DNA from: CAZMNY01 sp964567745
GTDB taxonomy: Bacteria > Planctomycetota > Planctomycetia > Pirellulales > Pirellulaceae
Direction of reading: 5' to 3'
Length of the DNA stretch: 64,000 nucleotides
Assembly (NCBI GenBank): GCA_964567745.1
Contig: CAZMNY010000022.1
Location: forward strand, 62,001 to 126,000
The notes below the pieces were generated by a model that worked only from the letters and a program-made list of their open reading frames with translations, was not told where the DNA came from and made no database searches. The translations under genes and the position numbers were made by a program. Shown here piece after piece: positions 41,930 to 51,002 of this stretch (the first letter of the stretch is position 1; the number at the start of each line of letters is the position of its first letter).

Positions 41930-44900
41930 TCACTTGCGTGATTTGGCAGCGCCGCGTTTGTAGGCGTTGAAGCGTTCGAGAAGATGGGCGGGAAGATTGG
42001 CCGGGCTGGTGCCTTCTTGTGAAAGCCCGCCGGCGTCGTCCGAGCTCGCATTCTGACGATCCATCGTCTCGCTGCCGCGCCGCAGCCCCAAGCCCTGGAA
42101 GGCGTCGGACAACTGGCGTTTTCCCTCGTCGCCTTCGCTGGCTGACTTCTTCAGTTTCCCCCACCGTTCGAGAAACCGCTGGCGATCCTTATCGGTCCAA
42201 TTCAGCTTGTCCATCAACGCTTGATCGTCTGGATTGTGTTTGAGATAGTCGAGCGCCATATCGGTGGCTTTGCGAGCGTATTCCTCATTCGCCGCGTCTC
42301 CGTCTGCGACTTCTTGAACCGGTTGCCGTCCGTTCGGCCGCTTTCCTTCGGGTGCGACGCCGCCGCCTTGGGGTCGGCCCGAGCCGCTTTGTCCGTTGGG
42401 CTTCAAGTTTTGATTGCGCGACGTATTGGGCGAATCGCCTTCCGGGCCGCCTTCCGATCCCGATTGAGTCTGGCTGCCATCGCCGTTCTTGTCGCCAGAT
42501 GAACCGGTCGCATCGTCGGCCTGCTGCTTACTGCCCGCGGCACCTGAGGTATCGCCTTGGCCGCTCTCCGATGACGCTCCCGCGCCCTCGTCGGCCGAAG
42601 ACTGACTACCCGCGCTGTCGTTGCCGGCTTGCTTGGCGCTTTGACCGCCGCCTTGCTTGCCGCCCCCGCTTCGATCGCCGCCCTGATCGCCTTGCGTGTC
42701 GGATTGCTTGGGACTGTTGGCCGGGGCTTGCGGGTCGCTGCCCGTATCGTCCTTGCCTCCGTCAGGCCGCTGATTCTTCTTGCGATCTTGGTTAGCGCCC
42801 TGCTGGTTCGCTGCGCCCATCGGCGAGTCTTTCTTTTGCCCGGCACCCGACTCGCCGCTGTCGCCCATTCCCGACTCACTGTCAGTCGTCTTGTTAGCGT
42901 CCTCGTCGCTCGCCTGCTTTTGAGCCTTGTTGGTGGCACCGTTTTCTCCATCGTTCGCGTCGATCTTTTTGCCCGCGCCGAGGTTGCCGTTCTGCCCCTG
43001 ATCGCCGTCCTTCTTGGGATCGCCGGGCTTTGGATTTTCACCGTCTTGGGCACCCGCGCCAGGTTTGTCGCTGGCCGTGTTGTCGCCCGATTGCGTTTTA
43101 TCTTCTCCGCCTGTGGAGCCGCCTGGATTCTGCGAACTGGGCGAACCCTTCTGCTGCTTCGTCTCACCGTCGCCCGGACTCTTCGGATCATTCCCGTCTG
43201 TGCTCGACTTCGGCAGATCGGGATCCGATTTGTTCAGCTGATTCGACTCGTCTCCGCTCGGCTTCCCCTTCGTCTTGTTCTCAGCTCGACCGGGATCGGC
43301 TTGATTCTCGGATCGCTGAGTCTCACCTGTGCGAGTTCCCTTGCTCCGATCAATGTGCTCCTTGATCGTCTCGATTGCGTCGCCATCCTCAAAGGCTTCG
43401 TTCGGTTCGGCATTCGACAAGTCGGCGTCGCCCTGCCCTGGTTTCGAGGGACCGCCCTGGCCGCCCTCGGCCGCTGACCCATGATCGCCTACACCATTCT
43501 CGCCCTGACTGCCGTCCGGCTTCGGCTCGCCACCGGTAGCGCTGCCTTGTGCGTCGGTCTTGCCTTCCGGCTTTCCACCTTGCGACGGTTCCGATCCACT
43601 CGAAGCGCCCTGCTCTGCGCCTCCTTCGGGATCACCCTCGCCCGGCTTCATCTCCCCCGCGTTGCCATCGGCATCGCCTTCGCCCGACTTCTTGTCGCCA
43701 CTCTTTTCACCGTCATTGTTCTTGTCGGGGTCTTTATTGTCGCCAGGCTTGTCGCCGGGCTTCGCATTCTTGGCATTCCCGTCTTTGCCCTCGCCATCCT
43801 TGCTTTCGCCATCCTTGCCCTCGCCATCCTTGCTTTCGTTGTCTTTCTTCTCGGCGTCCTTATTCTCGGCGTCCTTGCTTTCGTTGTCAGCGTCTTCGCC
43901 GGGTTTCTTCTGGTTTGGATCGCCTTCGTCGCCTGTTTTGGAGGTGTCGGGTGTCGGCTTTTTCGTCGGTTCGGTAATGACGATGGTATAGCGGGGCGTC
44001 ACTTCGGTGTTGGGCCGCGGCTGCCCGTCGAAATCGGTTCGATTGTCCTCGGCAAAACCGCGATAGGTGACAGTATCGCCAACTGACAACTTGAGTCGTT
44101 GCGGCGAGAATTCGAATCGTTCGACCACTTGGCCTCGCTGAGCTCGTTGGCGAGTCTCTCCAAAGACTTCGGTCTCGCCGACGACCATGTTGAGTCCGAT
44201 CTTCTCGAGCGAAAAATCGGGATCGACGGCGCGGATTTCGATTTGTTGTTTGCCGTCGATCGGAACTTCAATTCGTCGTGCATCGGGAGTGAGAATTTCC
44301 ACGACGGGAGGAAAATCGCGAGTCACGTCGATCACGTGCAAAATGGGCTGCGGGTTACGTTTGCCTTGGTCGTCCAGGAAACGCAGTTGATACGCTTTGC
44401 GAGTTGACTGATTCTTCGCGTTCAACTCCAAATCGAAAGTGAACGTCGCCTTTCGGCCGTCGACTTTCATCGGCATCGTCGCCGTCGCTTTGCCATCGAC
44501 CGGATCAAACTCGACTCGGGCCGAGCGAATATCGCGATTGGCCCGAGCATGAATCGTAACTCGCGCTCCCGCCAAACCGCGAATGTCGCCCTGTCGTTGT
44601 TCCGTCCGATCGGGCAGATCGGCGTACTTCGGAAACCGATAGACAACTTGATCCACGACCATGGACGGCGCGGCATTCGTTTTCACTTGATAGAGATTCG
44701 ACTTGGCGTCGCCCGCGAGAACTCGGTACGTCAAGTCTTGATGAACGCCATTCTCATCCGGCGGCAAGGTGGCTTCGAAATACAACCCGTCGTCGGTGGG
44801 GAGCATCGGCAATTCGACGTCGACCGTCTGTCGATCGGCCGTCGAGTAGACCACCACAACCTTATCGGACTCCCGTTTGCCGCTAACCGCCGCACGGACC

Positions 44901-45562
44901 ACAACGCGATCGCCATAGTAGACCGACACGTCGCCCGGCTCGACGAAATCAATTTGAACGCGAGACGGCGCCGCGGCTTGCCACCAAGGGTTCATCACTC
45001 GGCCGATCGATTGAAACGCGCTCTTCGGCGCCGCGATCGTGTAGACCGCGGAAACAATCAGGACGGCGATCAAGAGGTAGCCGATACGAATCGCCTTCGA
45101 GGCGTCGATCGTCGTGTCAACGTTCGGAGCACTGAGATCCGCAGCAGCTCGTTGTTGCAGTGTGGCGAAAACGGCCGGCTGCAACCTCGATTGATGGTCG
45201 CGAAAAAACAGAAAGTTAATCACGCTGTTCTTGAGCGACGGCGCATTGTGCTCCAAAGCTCGAGCTGCATACAACGGATTGATGCGTCGAAAAACGAGCT
45301 GAGCGATATAGATCCAACTGAACGCTGCGGCGCCGACAAGGTATGCTGCCAATGTCAAAAATCGCATCCCCGGCGACAACGATACGACCCAGTGATCGAC
45401 CAGCACAGCCAGCAAGAAGTAGACCATCGTACCGGCGAGCAACAACATCAGCGCCGCGAACAGCTCGACCAGTTTCACAAACCGACGAGCTCCCTCGATG
45501 CGACCGCGAATCAAGTGGTCGGTCGCGTCGGGCGCAGCGGTGGTGGTTGGAGTGGATGCCAT
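41930..45562 (-). CDS. Giant DUF4175-like membrane protein with long low-complexity tail
   Basis: 1210 aa from ATG at 45562 (MASTPTTTAAPDA), with GAGAACTG upstream; a longer frame starting at 45697 runs into promoter sequence. Three N-terminal membrane helices appear near residues 36-60, 68-92 and 160-180. They are followed by Ig-like beta segments typical of DUF4175-type planctomycete proteins (VYYGDRVVVRAAVSGKRE, TYRVLAGDAKSNLY). From about residue 540 to 1085 the chain is almost only Gly, Asp, Lys, Ser, Glu, Asn, Gln and Pro, with near-repeats such as KDGEGKDGESKDGEGKDG. A conserved-looking C-terminus follows (NEEYARKATDMALDYLKHNP). Probably an inner-membrane scaffold with an extracytoplasmic disordered spacer; function unknown. 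Confidence 0.8.
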   Translation of the reverse strand: MASTPTTTAAPDATDHLIRGRIEGARRFVKLVELFAALMLLLAGTMVYFLLAVLVDHWVVSLSPGMRFLTLAAYLVGAAAFSWIYIAQLVFRRINPLYAARALEHNAPSLKNSVINFLFFRDHQSRLQPAVFATLQQRAAADLSAPNVDTTIDASKAIRIGYLLIAVLIVSAVYTIAAPKSAFQSIGRVMNPWWQAAAPSRVQIDFVEPGDVSVYYGDRVVVRAAVSGKRESDKVVVVYSTADRQTVDVELPMLPTDDGLYFEATLPPDENGVHQDLTYRVLAGDAKSNLYQVKTNAAPSMVVDQVVYRFPKYADLPDRTEQRQGDIRGLAGARVTIHARANRDIRSARVEFDPVDGKATATMPMKVDGRKATFTFDLELNAKNQSTRKAYQLRFLDDQGKRNPQPILHVIDVTRDFPPVVEILTPDARRIEVPIDGKQQIEIRAVDPDFSLEKIGLNMVVGETEVFGETRQRAQRGQVVERFEFSPQRLKLSVGDTVTYRGFAEDNRTDFDGQPRPNTEVTPRYTIVITEPTKKPTPDTSKTGDEGDPNQKKPGEDADNESKDAENKDAEKKDNESKDGEGKDGESKDGEGKDGNAKNAKPGDKPGDNKDPDKNNDGEKSGDKKSGEGDADGNAGEMKPGEGDPEGGAEQGASSGSEPSQGGKPEGKTDAQGSATGGEPKPDGSQGENGVGDHGSAAEGGQGGPSKPGQGDADLSNAEPNEAFEDGDAIETIKEHIDRSKGTRTGETQRSENQADPGRAENKTKGKPSGDESNQLNKSDPDLPKSSTDGNDPKSPGDGETKQQKGSPSSQNPGGSTGGEDKTQSGDNTASDKPGAGAQDGENPKPGDPKKDGDQGQNGNLGAGKKIDANDGENGATNKAQKQASDEDANKTTDSESGMGDSGESGAGQKKDSPMGAANQQGANQDRKKNQRPDGGKDDTGSDPQAPANSPKQSDTQGDQGGDRSGGGKQGGGQSAKQAGNDSAGSQSSADEGAGASSESGQGDTSGAAGSKQQADDATGSSGDKNGDGSQTQSGSEGGPEGDSPNTSRNQNLKPNGQSGSGRPQGGGVAPEGKRPNGRQPVQEVADGDAANEEYARKATDMALDYLKHNPDDQALMDKLNWTDKDRQRFLERWGKLKKSASEGDEGKRQLSDAFQGLGLRRGSETMDRQNASSDDAGGLSQEGTSPANLPAHLLERFNAYKRGAAKSRK

Positions 45563-45652
45563 CAGTTCTCGGAAGCTCGTATGGTCAGGACGCGCCCAGT
45601 GTGCAAGCGCACCGTCTGGAAGCGCATTGTCAGTATTTATGTAGACGATTCT

Positions 45653-45671
45653 ATTATAGGCAACGATTGCC
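45653..45671 (-). promoter_or_regulatory. Candidate promoter/operator of the DUF4175-like gene
   Basis: On the minus strand a perfect TATAAT (45658-45653) lies 90 nt before the ATG. Directly upstream, in the -10/-35 spacer, is the inverted repeat GGCAA-tcg-TTGCC (45659-45671). No strong -35 is visible, so activator or repressor control through the repeat is possible. Confidence 0.4.
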
Positions 45672-45775
45672 AAAAACCGGAAATAACAGCGATTCAAGCG
45701 TTCTGAACCGAGGATTCGCTACAGTTGCTGCAAACCTGAGCCCAATCAATGGCTGCGGCTTCCATTGCTTTGTCT

Positions 45776-46939
45776 CTACTGACGCTCTGATTCGCAAGTC
45801 CGAACGTCGTTCAAGATGTCGTCGAGCTTTTCGACAAGGCTCGATTCCCCCGCAATAAACTGAAGACCGATCATTAGCGCCCAGAGGGGGCAGTTGCCAA
45901 TCTTGTCGACGGCAATTTTGACGAGGTCCTTGTGGGTGCAGACGAGACAGTCGAGCGAGGATGAATCCGCCCATTGGGCGAGTTCGTCGATGTCGTCTCG
46001 CGAGTAGGCGTGATGGTCGGCGAACGCTCGGAATTCTAACTCTGCCGTTGCAAATTCTTCGGCCGTGTTCTGAAAAGCGTGTGGGTTGCCGATGCCGCAA
46101 AACGCTCCGATGCGTTTCCCCTTCAAGTCGTCCAGCAAGGCAGTCTCGCCGCTGGCATTGATCCACTGCAACGGGCGGTGAGCGCACTCGGCCCAGGCGG
46201 AGTTCGGCGCCAAGGCGGCCACGGTCTCCTTCAATTGACGCCGCCGGTTTTCGTCGACCTGATCGGCTCGAGAGAGCACGATAACATCGGCGCGGCGCAG
46301 TCCACCAAGCGGCTCTCGAAGCAATCCTCTCGGCAGAACATGGCCATGGCCGAATGGCGTGAGGGCGTCGATCAGCACGATGTCGAGGTCGCGGCGGATG
46401 CGGCGGTGTTGAAAGGCGTCGTCGAGCAGCAACAGTTGCGAGTCGAGTTCGTCGATAGCCGTTTGAGCCGCTTCAACTCGATTCGGATTCTGCAAGTGGG
46501 GCACGTCGGGTAGGCGTTCCTCGAGTTCCATGGCCTCGTCGTTGCGACTGCCTTGCTCGGCGCCGTATCCTCGGCTGATCAGCCCGACTCGCACTTCGCG
46601 TGCGCGAAACCACTTGGCGATCCACTCGACCATCGGCGTCTTCCCCGTGCCTCCGGTCGTGATGTTGCCGACACTGATCACCGGCCGTTCGACACGTTGA
46701 CTCAAATGCGGTTTGGCGTCAAATCGCCGATTCCTCAACCATGTCGCCGCAGCGTAGACCCAAGACGGCGGCGCCAACAGCAGTCGAATCGACCAAGCCC
46801 ACAGGCCTCGCCGGCGTCCGCTGAGTAGCTCGTTCAAATCGTGTGGGGTGAATGGCAACGTCGGGCCGGATTGAGGAGGCCGGGGAAGTTGAGACAATGT
46901 TAAGAACCATGTGATAGCCGCATTGTGACTGACCGGCAA
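45776..46939 (-). CDS. lpxK: Tetraacyldisaccharide 4'-kinase
   Basis: Up to 387 aa; it phosphorylates the lipid A disaccharide at the 4' position, at the inner membrane. Markers: PPSWVYAAATWLRNRRFD (N-terminal membrane-associated helix), VGNITTGGTGKTPMVEWIA (Walker A), GLISRGYG, LLLDDAFQHRRIRRDLDIVLIDA (Walker B region), HVLPRGLLREPLGGLRRADV and FADHHAYSRDDI. The open frame begins at TTG 46939. A TTG at 46858 (LPFTPHDLNELLSGRRRG) matches the usual LpxK N-terminus and is the more likely start, giving 360 aa; neither has a good ribosome site. The C-terminus fits the usual length. Confidence 0.9.
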   Translation of the reverse strand: MPVSHNAAITWFLTLSQLPRPPQSGPTLPFTPHDLNELLSGRRRGLWAWSIRLLLAPPSWVYAAATWLRNRRFDAKPHLSQRVERPVISVGNITTGGTGKTPMVEWIAKWFRAREVRVGLISRGYGAEQGSRNDEAMELEERLPDVPHLQNPNRVEAAQTAIDELDSQLLLLDDAFQHRRIRRDLDIVLIDALTPFGHGHVLPRGLLREPLGGLRRADVIVLSRADQVDENRRRQLKETVAALAPNSAWAECAHRPLQWINASGETALLDDLKGKRIGAFCGIGNPHAFQNTAEEFATAELEFRAFADHHAYSRDDIDELAQWADSSSLDCLVCTHKDLVKIAVDKIGNCPLWALMIGLQFIAGESSLVEKLDDILNDVRTCESERQ

Positions 46940-47005
46940 TCACCATAGGCTGAAGGCCCGTTGCGTTTTGCTTAGTTCGCCCGCACTTTTGAAAGTCGAG
47001 ACTGA

Positions 47006-48547
47006 ATGAGTTCCGAGCAAGTCGATGTGGTTTGGTTACACGCAGACGACAACATCTGCGTCGCGGCTCGGAATCTCCAACAGGGCGACCGTGTGCGCGT
47101 TGGCGACGCGGAGCTGCAACTCAACGGCTCAATTGCAATGGGCCATAAGATCGCGACTCGGGCCGTCGCCGAGGGCCAGCCGATCTACAAGTATGGGCAC
47201 GTCATCGGAATCACTGTGGAGTCGATCAGCGCCGGCGATCATGTTCATTCGCACAACTTGATTAACGGTGAGTTGTCTCGCGACTTCGCGCCTTGCAGTG
47301 AGATTTCCGATCCTCCGCAGACGCTCACAGGCCGCACGTTCGACGGTTATCGTCGCAGTAACGGCAAGGCCGGAACTCGCAATTACGTGGCCGTCATTTC
47401 GACGGTTAACTGCTCGGCCTCTGTCGCTCGTTACGTCGCGCAGCGTTTCGACGATTCGGTCTTGGCCGACTATCCGAACATCGACGGCGTTGTCGCGCTG
47501 CGGCATGAAGGCGGCTGCGCGATGGAGTACGGCGGCCTCAAGCACACAATGCTCAATCGCGTGATGGGAGGGTTCGCCAAGCATCCCAATATTGGCGCCT
47601 ACTTGCTGATCGGACTGGGCTGCGAGCAAGGCGCGATGGGCTATCTGGTCGAACAGGAGCAGCTCGTTCAGATCGACGGAGGCCAACGGCAAGGACCGCC
47701 AATGCTTTCCATGCAAGACCTCGGCGGCACCGCCAAGACGGTGGAAGAAGGTATTCGATTGCTCTCGAACTTGCTGCCCGCGGCAAATGACGTGGAACGC
47801 GTTCCGATTCCGGCGAGCGAGATCATTTTGGGAACCGAGTGCGGCGGCTCGGATGGGAATTCTGGGATCACGGCCAATCCGGCTGTGGGAGTCGCATCGG
47901 ACATGCTCGTCGCCAGCGGCGGCACGGCGATTTTGGGCGAGACGTCGGAGATCTATGGTGCCGAGCATCTGCTGACTCGTCGTTCCCGTTCGCCGGAGGT
48001 CGCCGAGAAGTTGCTCGAGCGAATCGAATGGTGGAATTGGTACGCCAGCGTGTTTGGCGTTGAGCTGGACAACAATCCATCGGTCGGCAACAAGGAAGGT
48101 GGATTGACCACGATCGTCGAGAAGTCGCTCGGCGCCGTCGCCAAACTCGGCGGCACGACGCTCGAGGCAGTTTATGACTACGCCCAACCCGTCACGGCTC
48201 AAGGCGCGGTCGTCATGGACACGCCCGGATTCGATCCGCCCAGCGTGACCGGAATGGTTGCCGGCGGTGCCAACGTCGTCGTCTTCACAACCGGGAGAGG
48301 AAGTTGTTACGGCTGCAAGCCGACGCCATGCATCAAAGTCGCTTCGAACTCACCCATGTATCACCGCATGGAGGACGACATGGACATCAACGCTGGCACC
48401 GTGCTCGAAGGCCGTACGGTCGAGCAAGTCGGCGCGGAGATTTACGAACAAGTCTTGGCGGTGGCGAGCGGCAAGAAGACGAAGAGCGAAATACATGGGA
48501 TCGGCGACGACGAGTTTGTTCCGTGGGCTGTCGGTCCAGTGCTTTGA
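47006..48547 (+). CDS. UxaA/GarD-family sugar-acid dehydratase
   Basis: 513 aa. The N-terminal ~95 residues are the SAF domain of altronate/galactarate dehydratases (DNICVAARNLQQGD, GHKIATRAVAEGQ, YGHVIGI). The remainder is the catalytic domain: GTRNYVAVISTVNCSASV, HEGGCAMEYGG, LGTECGGSDGNSGITANP, and the Cys/metal-binding TGRGSCYGCKPTPCIKV, followed by DDMDINAGTVLEG. These enzymes dehydrate altronate (UxaA) or galactarate (GarD) with a divalent metal, feeding uronate breakdown, which fits a polysaccharide-degrading planctomycete. Which hexarate is used cannot be told here. ATG at 47006 lies 66 nt from the divergent lpxK open frame. Confidence 0.9.
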   Translation: MSSEQVDVVWLHADDNICVAARNLQQGDRVRVGDAELQLNGSIAMGHKIATRAVAEGQPIYKYGHVIGITVESISAGDHVHSHNLINGELSRDFAPCSEISDPPQTLTGRTFDGYRRSNGKAGTRNYVAVISTVNCSASVARYVAQRFDDSVLADYPNIDGVVALRHEGGCAMEYGGLKHTMLNRVMGGFAKHPNIGAYLLIGLGCEQGAMGYLVEQEQLVQIDGGQRQGPPMLSMQDLGGTAKTVEEGIRLLSNLLPAANDVERVPIPASEIILGTECGGSDGNSGITANPAVGVASDMLVASGGTAILGETSEIYGAEHLLTRRSRSPEVAEKLLERIEWWNWYASVFGVELDNNPSVGNKEGGLTTIVEKSLGAVAKLGGTTLEAVYDYAQPVTAQGAVVMDTPGFDPPSVTGMVAGGANVVVFTTGRGSCYGCKPTPCIKVASNSPMYHRMEDDMDINAGTVLEGRTVEQVGAEIYEQVLAVASGKKTKSEIHGIGDDEFVPWAVGPVL

Positions 48548-48882
48548 ATGTCTGTGCGACGACCTACTGTTCGTGAGCCCCACTGTCGGCGGCAAGATTG
48601 TCGGCGGCAAGACATACACCTCGCTTGGCACAATCGCCAAGACGCTTCGAACCGGAACGGCCACGCACCGACCTTTCCGGTTAGCGAGACCTAAGGACTG
48701 CTGTCGTAGCAATGCTCGCACTTGTTCTGCCTGGCCAAATTGTGCCGCCTTTCCCAAGCGATGGGGGCGAGACATAACACCTGACGAACGGGGGGCGAGC
48801 CGGACGAGGAAGAGAGTATCTCACTATTAGACCCGTTGAGAATCCGCTATAACCCGCATCGATTTTGGAAAGGAATCCAACG
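48548..48882. other. Intergenic region with a short tandem repeat
   Basis: 335 nt. A 15-bp unit GTCGGCGGCAAGATT / GTCGGCGGCAAGACA is repeated in tandem at about 48588-48617. There is no gene with a ribosome site or recognisable content, and no clear promoter beyond a TATAAC near 48848. Confidence 0.4.
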
Positions 48883-49704
48883 ATGGCAGCCAAGCTGTCG
48901 GTCATTATCCCCTGTCGAAACGAGCGCACCGACCTGTGCGCTTGCGTCGACTCTGTCCGGGACCTCGCCGATGAAATCATCATCGCCGATTCGGGTTCGA
49001 CCGATGGTACTCTGCAAATCGCGCACACTCTTTCCGACTGCCGACTGATTGAAAGCGAGTGGATTGACTACGCCTCATTCAAGAACTGGGCGATTCCGCA
49101 AGCCAGCCACCCATGGGTGTTGATCCTCGACGCTGACGAGCGAGTGCCGGAATCGCTGGCGGATGAGATCCGCGAGGCGATTGGGTCGGCAAGCGAAGAC
49201 ATCGATGGTTATTGGATCGGATTCCGCTCTTTCTTCCTGGGCTATGAACTCCGTTACGCCGGCTACAATTCGGCGGCCCTGCGGCTCTTTCGCCGAGATC
49301 GCTGTCGATACTCAAAGCGACGCGTGCATGAAGAGATCGAGATCGATCGAGATCGCGCGAGCCGATTGCAGGCGAAGATTCTTCACTACAGCATCTGGAG
49401 CTACGATCAATATTTCGACAAGTGGGTCAAGTACACTCGCCTGGGCGCGGATGAGTTGTACACGCAAGGCAAGCGGGCAACGCAATTCAGCCTGCTCGCG
49501 CGGCCATTCCTGAGGTTCTTCCAGATGTACGTCTTGCGCCGCGGATTTCTCGACGGCTACGCTGGCCTGCAAGTCTGCATGCTCACGGCGTTCTTCAACA
49601 CGTTCGTAAAACAAGCTCGGCTTTGGGAAAAGCAGCACGCGCTGCCGCGACCCGAATGGCGTCATTCCGATGCCCAGCACGACGATGCCAACAAGGCAGC
49701 TTGA
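48883..49704 (+). CDS. Family 2 glycosyltransferase, WaaE/KdtX-like
   Basis: 273 aa from ATG at 48883, with AAGGA nine bases upstream; the frame's earlier TTG lies in that ribosome site. GT-A fold landmarks: LSVIIPCRNERTDLCACVDS, EIIIADSGSTDGT, VLILDADERVP (DxD metal site), then ALRLFRRDR and HEEIEI. The C-terminal ~70 residues have an amphipathic or membrane-associated segment (FLRFFQMYVLRRGFLDGYAG), usual in WaaE-type enzymes. WaaE adds a glucose to the LPS core; this gene probably decorates LPS core or another envelope glycan. Its donor is unknown. Confidence 0.9.
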   Translation: MAAKLSVIIPCRNERTDLCACVDSVRDLADEIIIADSGSTDGTLQIAHTLSDCRLIESEWIDYASFKNWAIPQASHPWVLILDADERVPESLADEIREAIGSASEDIDGYWIGFRSFFLGYELRYAGYNSAALRLFRRDRCRYSKRRVHEEIEIDRDRASRLQAKILHYSIWSYDQYFDKWVKYTRLGADELYTQGKRATQFSLLARPFLRFFQMYVLRRGFLDGYAGLQVCMLTAFFNTFVKQARLWEKQHALPRPEWRHSDAQHDDANKAA

Positions 49705-49735
49705 GCAACGGCAAGCAAGTTATGCCCGCCAGCGC

Positions 49736-49954
49736 TTAGTCAACATGAATCTGGTTGACCACTTGTACTTCTTTGGCAACGGCTCGAACCAACTCTTGAG
49801 CCATCTGCTTCAGGTAAAACGTACTCACCCGACCAGAGATCAAAAGTGCATCGTCGACCTGTTCAACCTGAAGCACTTTGAGGGCGTAGATCGGGCTTAG
49901 TGACAAAGCCCGTTGAGCGCGATGTTCTACCTCATCCACGATTGAGTTCGGCAT
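49736..49954 (-). CDS. Small BON-domain-like protein
   Basis: 72 aa. Alternating charged and hydrophobic residues with the BON pattern: a helix (VDEVEHRAQRALS), strand ALKVLQVEQVDDALLISGRV with the conserved Gly, a helix (LKQMAQELVRAVAKEV) and a final strand VVNQIHVD. BON domains bind phospholipid or other ligands in the periplasm, but no signal peptide is seen here, so it may be cytoplasmic. A GGAAAAGAG site lies directly before ATG at 49954. The gene is convergent with the GT2 gene (31-nt gap). Confidence 0.7.
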   Translation of the reverse strand: MPNSIVDEVEHRAQRALSLSPIYALKVLQVEQVDDALLISGRVSTFYLKQMAQELVRAVAKEVQVVNQIHVD

Positions 49955-50278
49955 CTCTTTTCCATCCTTGAATGCGGCGGCTGTCAGTATCAGACTGCTC
50001 GCGTACGCCTACAATCTAGTTCTCATGAGCAAAAAATGTCAAGGACCAAACGCCTTAACCTGCTAGCAACTGACCGCCTACATAGCGACGATTGGGCGAA
50101 CTTCGAATTCGGTTCCATGAAACCGTCTGCGGTCGAATTTGCACACTTCCGATTTGTATTACGGCCGTTCACAAACGACGGTTCGTTGCCGTCGAATCGG
50201 ACTCGCGCGGCGCAGCGAGATCGAACTTGAATTAGGACGATGTTGGCGTCAGCCCGATAACGAACGGGGTCGAGCGCG
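49955..50278. other. Intergenic region of unclear content
   Basis: No gene is visible on either strand. Composition resembles the 6153-6876 stretch (CGAATT, TCGCGCGGCGC, ACGGTTCGTT words). It must contain the promoter of the BON-domain gene. Confidence 0.35.
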
Positions 50279-50317
50279 AAAAAAAAGGCGCGATCGACTA
50301 CGAAGAAGTCCGATCGC
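50279..50317 (-). terminator. Terminator whose stem begins inside the cysC coding end
   Basis: On the minus strand GCGATCG (still coding, codons for the C-terminal Gly-Asp-Arg) pairs with CGATCGC just past the stop at 50298. It is followed by GCC and eight T. Confidence 0.75.
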
Positions 50318-50987
50318 CGTTGGCGCCGATGACTCGCTTTGACTCGAGGTAGTCGACGACCTGATCGGCGAGTTGATCTGGTGTGAGTTTTCCGCCATCG
50401 AGAACAATTTCCGCATTGAACGGCGGCTCGAAGGGCGAGTCGATTCCCGTAAAATTCTTTATCTCTCCGCTGCGCGCCTTTGCGTAGAGCCCCTTGGGAT
50501 CTCGCTTTTCGCAGACTTCGAGCGGCGTGTCGACGAAGACTTCGATGAATCGCCCTTCCGCTTGACTCTCAATCAGCAACCGCACCGAGTCCCGATCGCA
50601 CCGAAACGGGCTGACAAAGGCGGCCAGAGTGATCGTGCCTGCTGAGACAAAAAGTTGCGAGACCGCACCAATGCGGCGAATGTTCTCTTGGCGATCAAGA
50701 TCCGAGAAGCCCAGTCCAAATCTGGCGGCGAAATCGGCGCCATACGCTGGTTCCAATTGTTGAGGCGCTGCGCTGAGACCGAGTCGAACGTTGTCACCGT
50801 CGAGCAAGAACGAACGAACAGAACGGGCGAACAACTTTTTGTCGACGAGATTGGCGACCGTGCTCTTTCCACAGCCGCTCAGGCCCGTGAACCAAATCAC
50901 ACAACCAAGGTGGCCGTTTAGCGACTCTCTTTGCGGTTGTGTGATCGCCTGATTATGCCAGGTCAAGTCGATTCGCTCGCTGCTCAC
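50298..50987 (-). CDS. cysC: Adenylylsulfate kinase
   Basis: 229 aa cytosolic kinase making 3'-phosphoadenylylsulfate from adenylylsulfate and ATP. P-loop FTGLSGCGKSTVANLV lies near residues 33-48, then LLDGDNVRLGL, ENIRRIGAVSQLF, FVSPFRCDRD, FIEVFVDTPLEVCEKRDPKGLYAKAR and FTGIDSPFEPP. All these blocks are standard for CysC. The start is GTG at 50987 with GAGG seven bases upstream. No cysD/cysN lies nearby. PAPS may feed sulfation of glycans or sulfate assimilation; the upstream acyl-CoA-dehydrogenase-like gene is 15 nt away and surely co-transcribed. Confidence 0.95.
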   Translation of the reverse strand: MSSERIDLTWHNQAITQPQRESLNGHLGCVIWFTGLSGCGKSTVANLVDKKLFARSVRSFLLDGDNVRLGLSAAPQQLEPAYGADFAARFGLGFSDLDRQENIRRIGAVSQLFVSAGTITLAAFVSPFRCDRDSVRLLIESQAEGRFIEVFVDTPLEVCEKRDPKGLYAKARSGEIKNFTGIDSPFEPPFNAEIVLDGGKLTPDQLADQVVDYLESKRVIGANGDRTSS

Positions 50988-51002
50988 GCCAAGTCCTCGT
51001 GG

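Noticed and set aside
42629..44086. Long plus-strand hydrophobic frames opposite the giant gene
   Set aside because: They mirror the Gly/Asp/Lys low-complexity codons; hydrophobicity is a complement artefact.
48258..48830. 190-codon frame overlapping the end of the UxaA-family gene
   Set aside because: Shadow of the dehydratase in another frame, extending into non-coding sequence.
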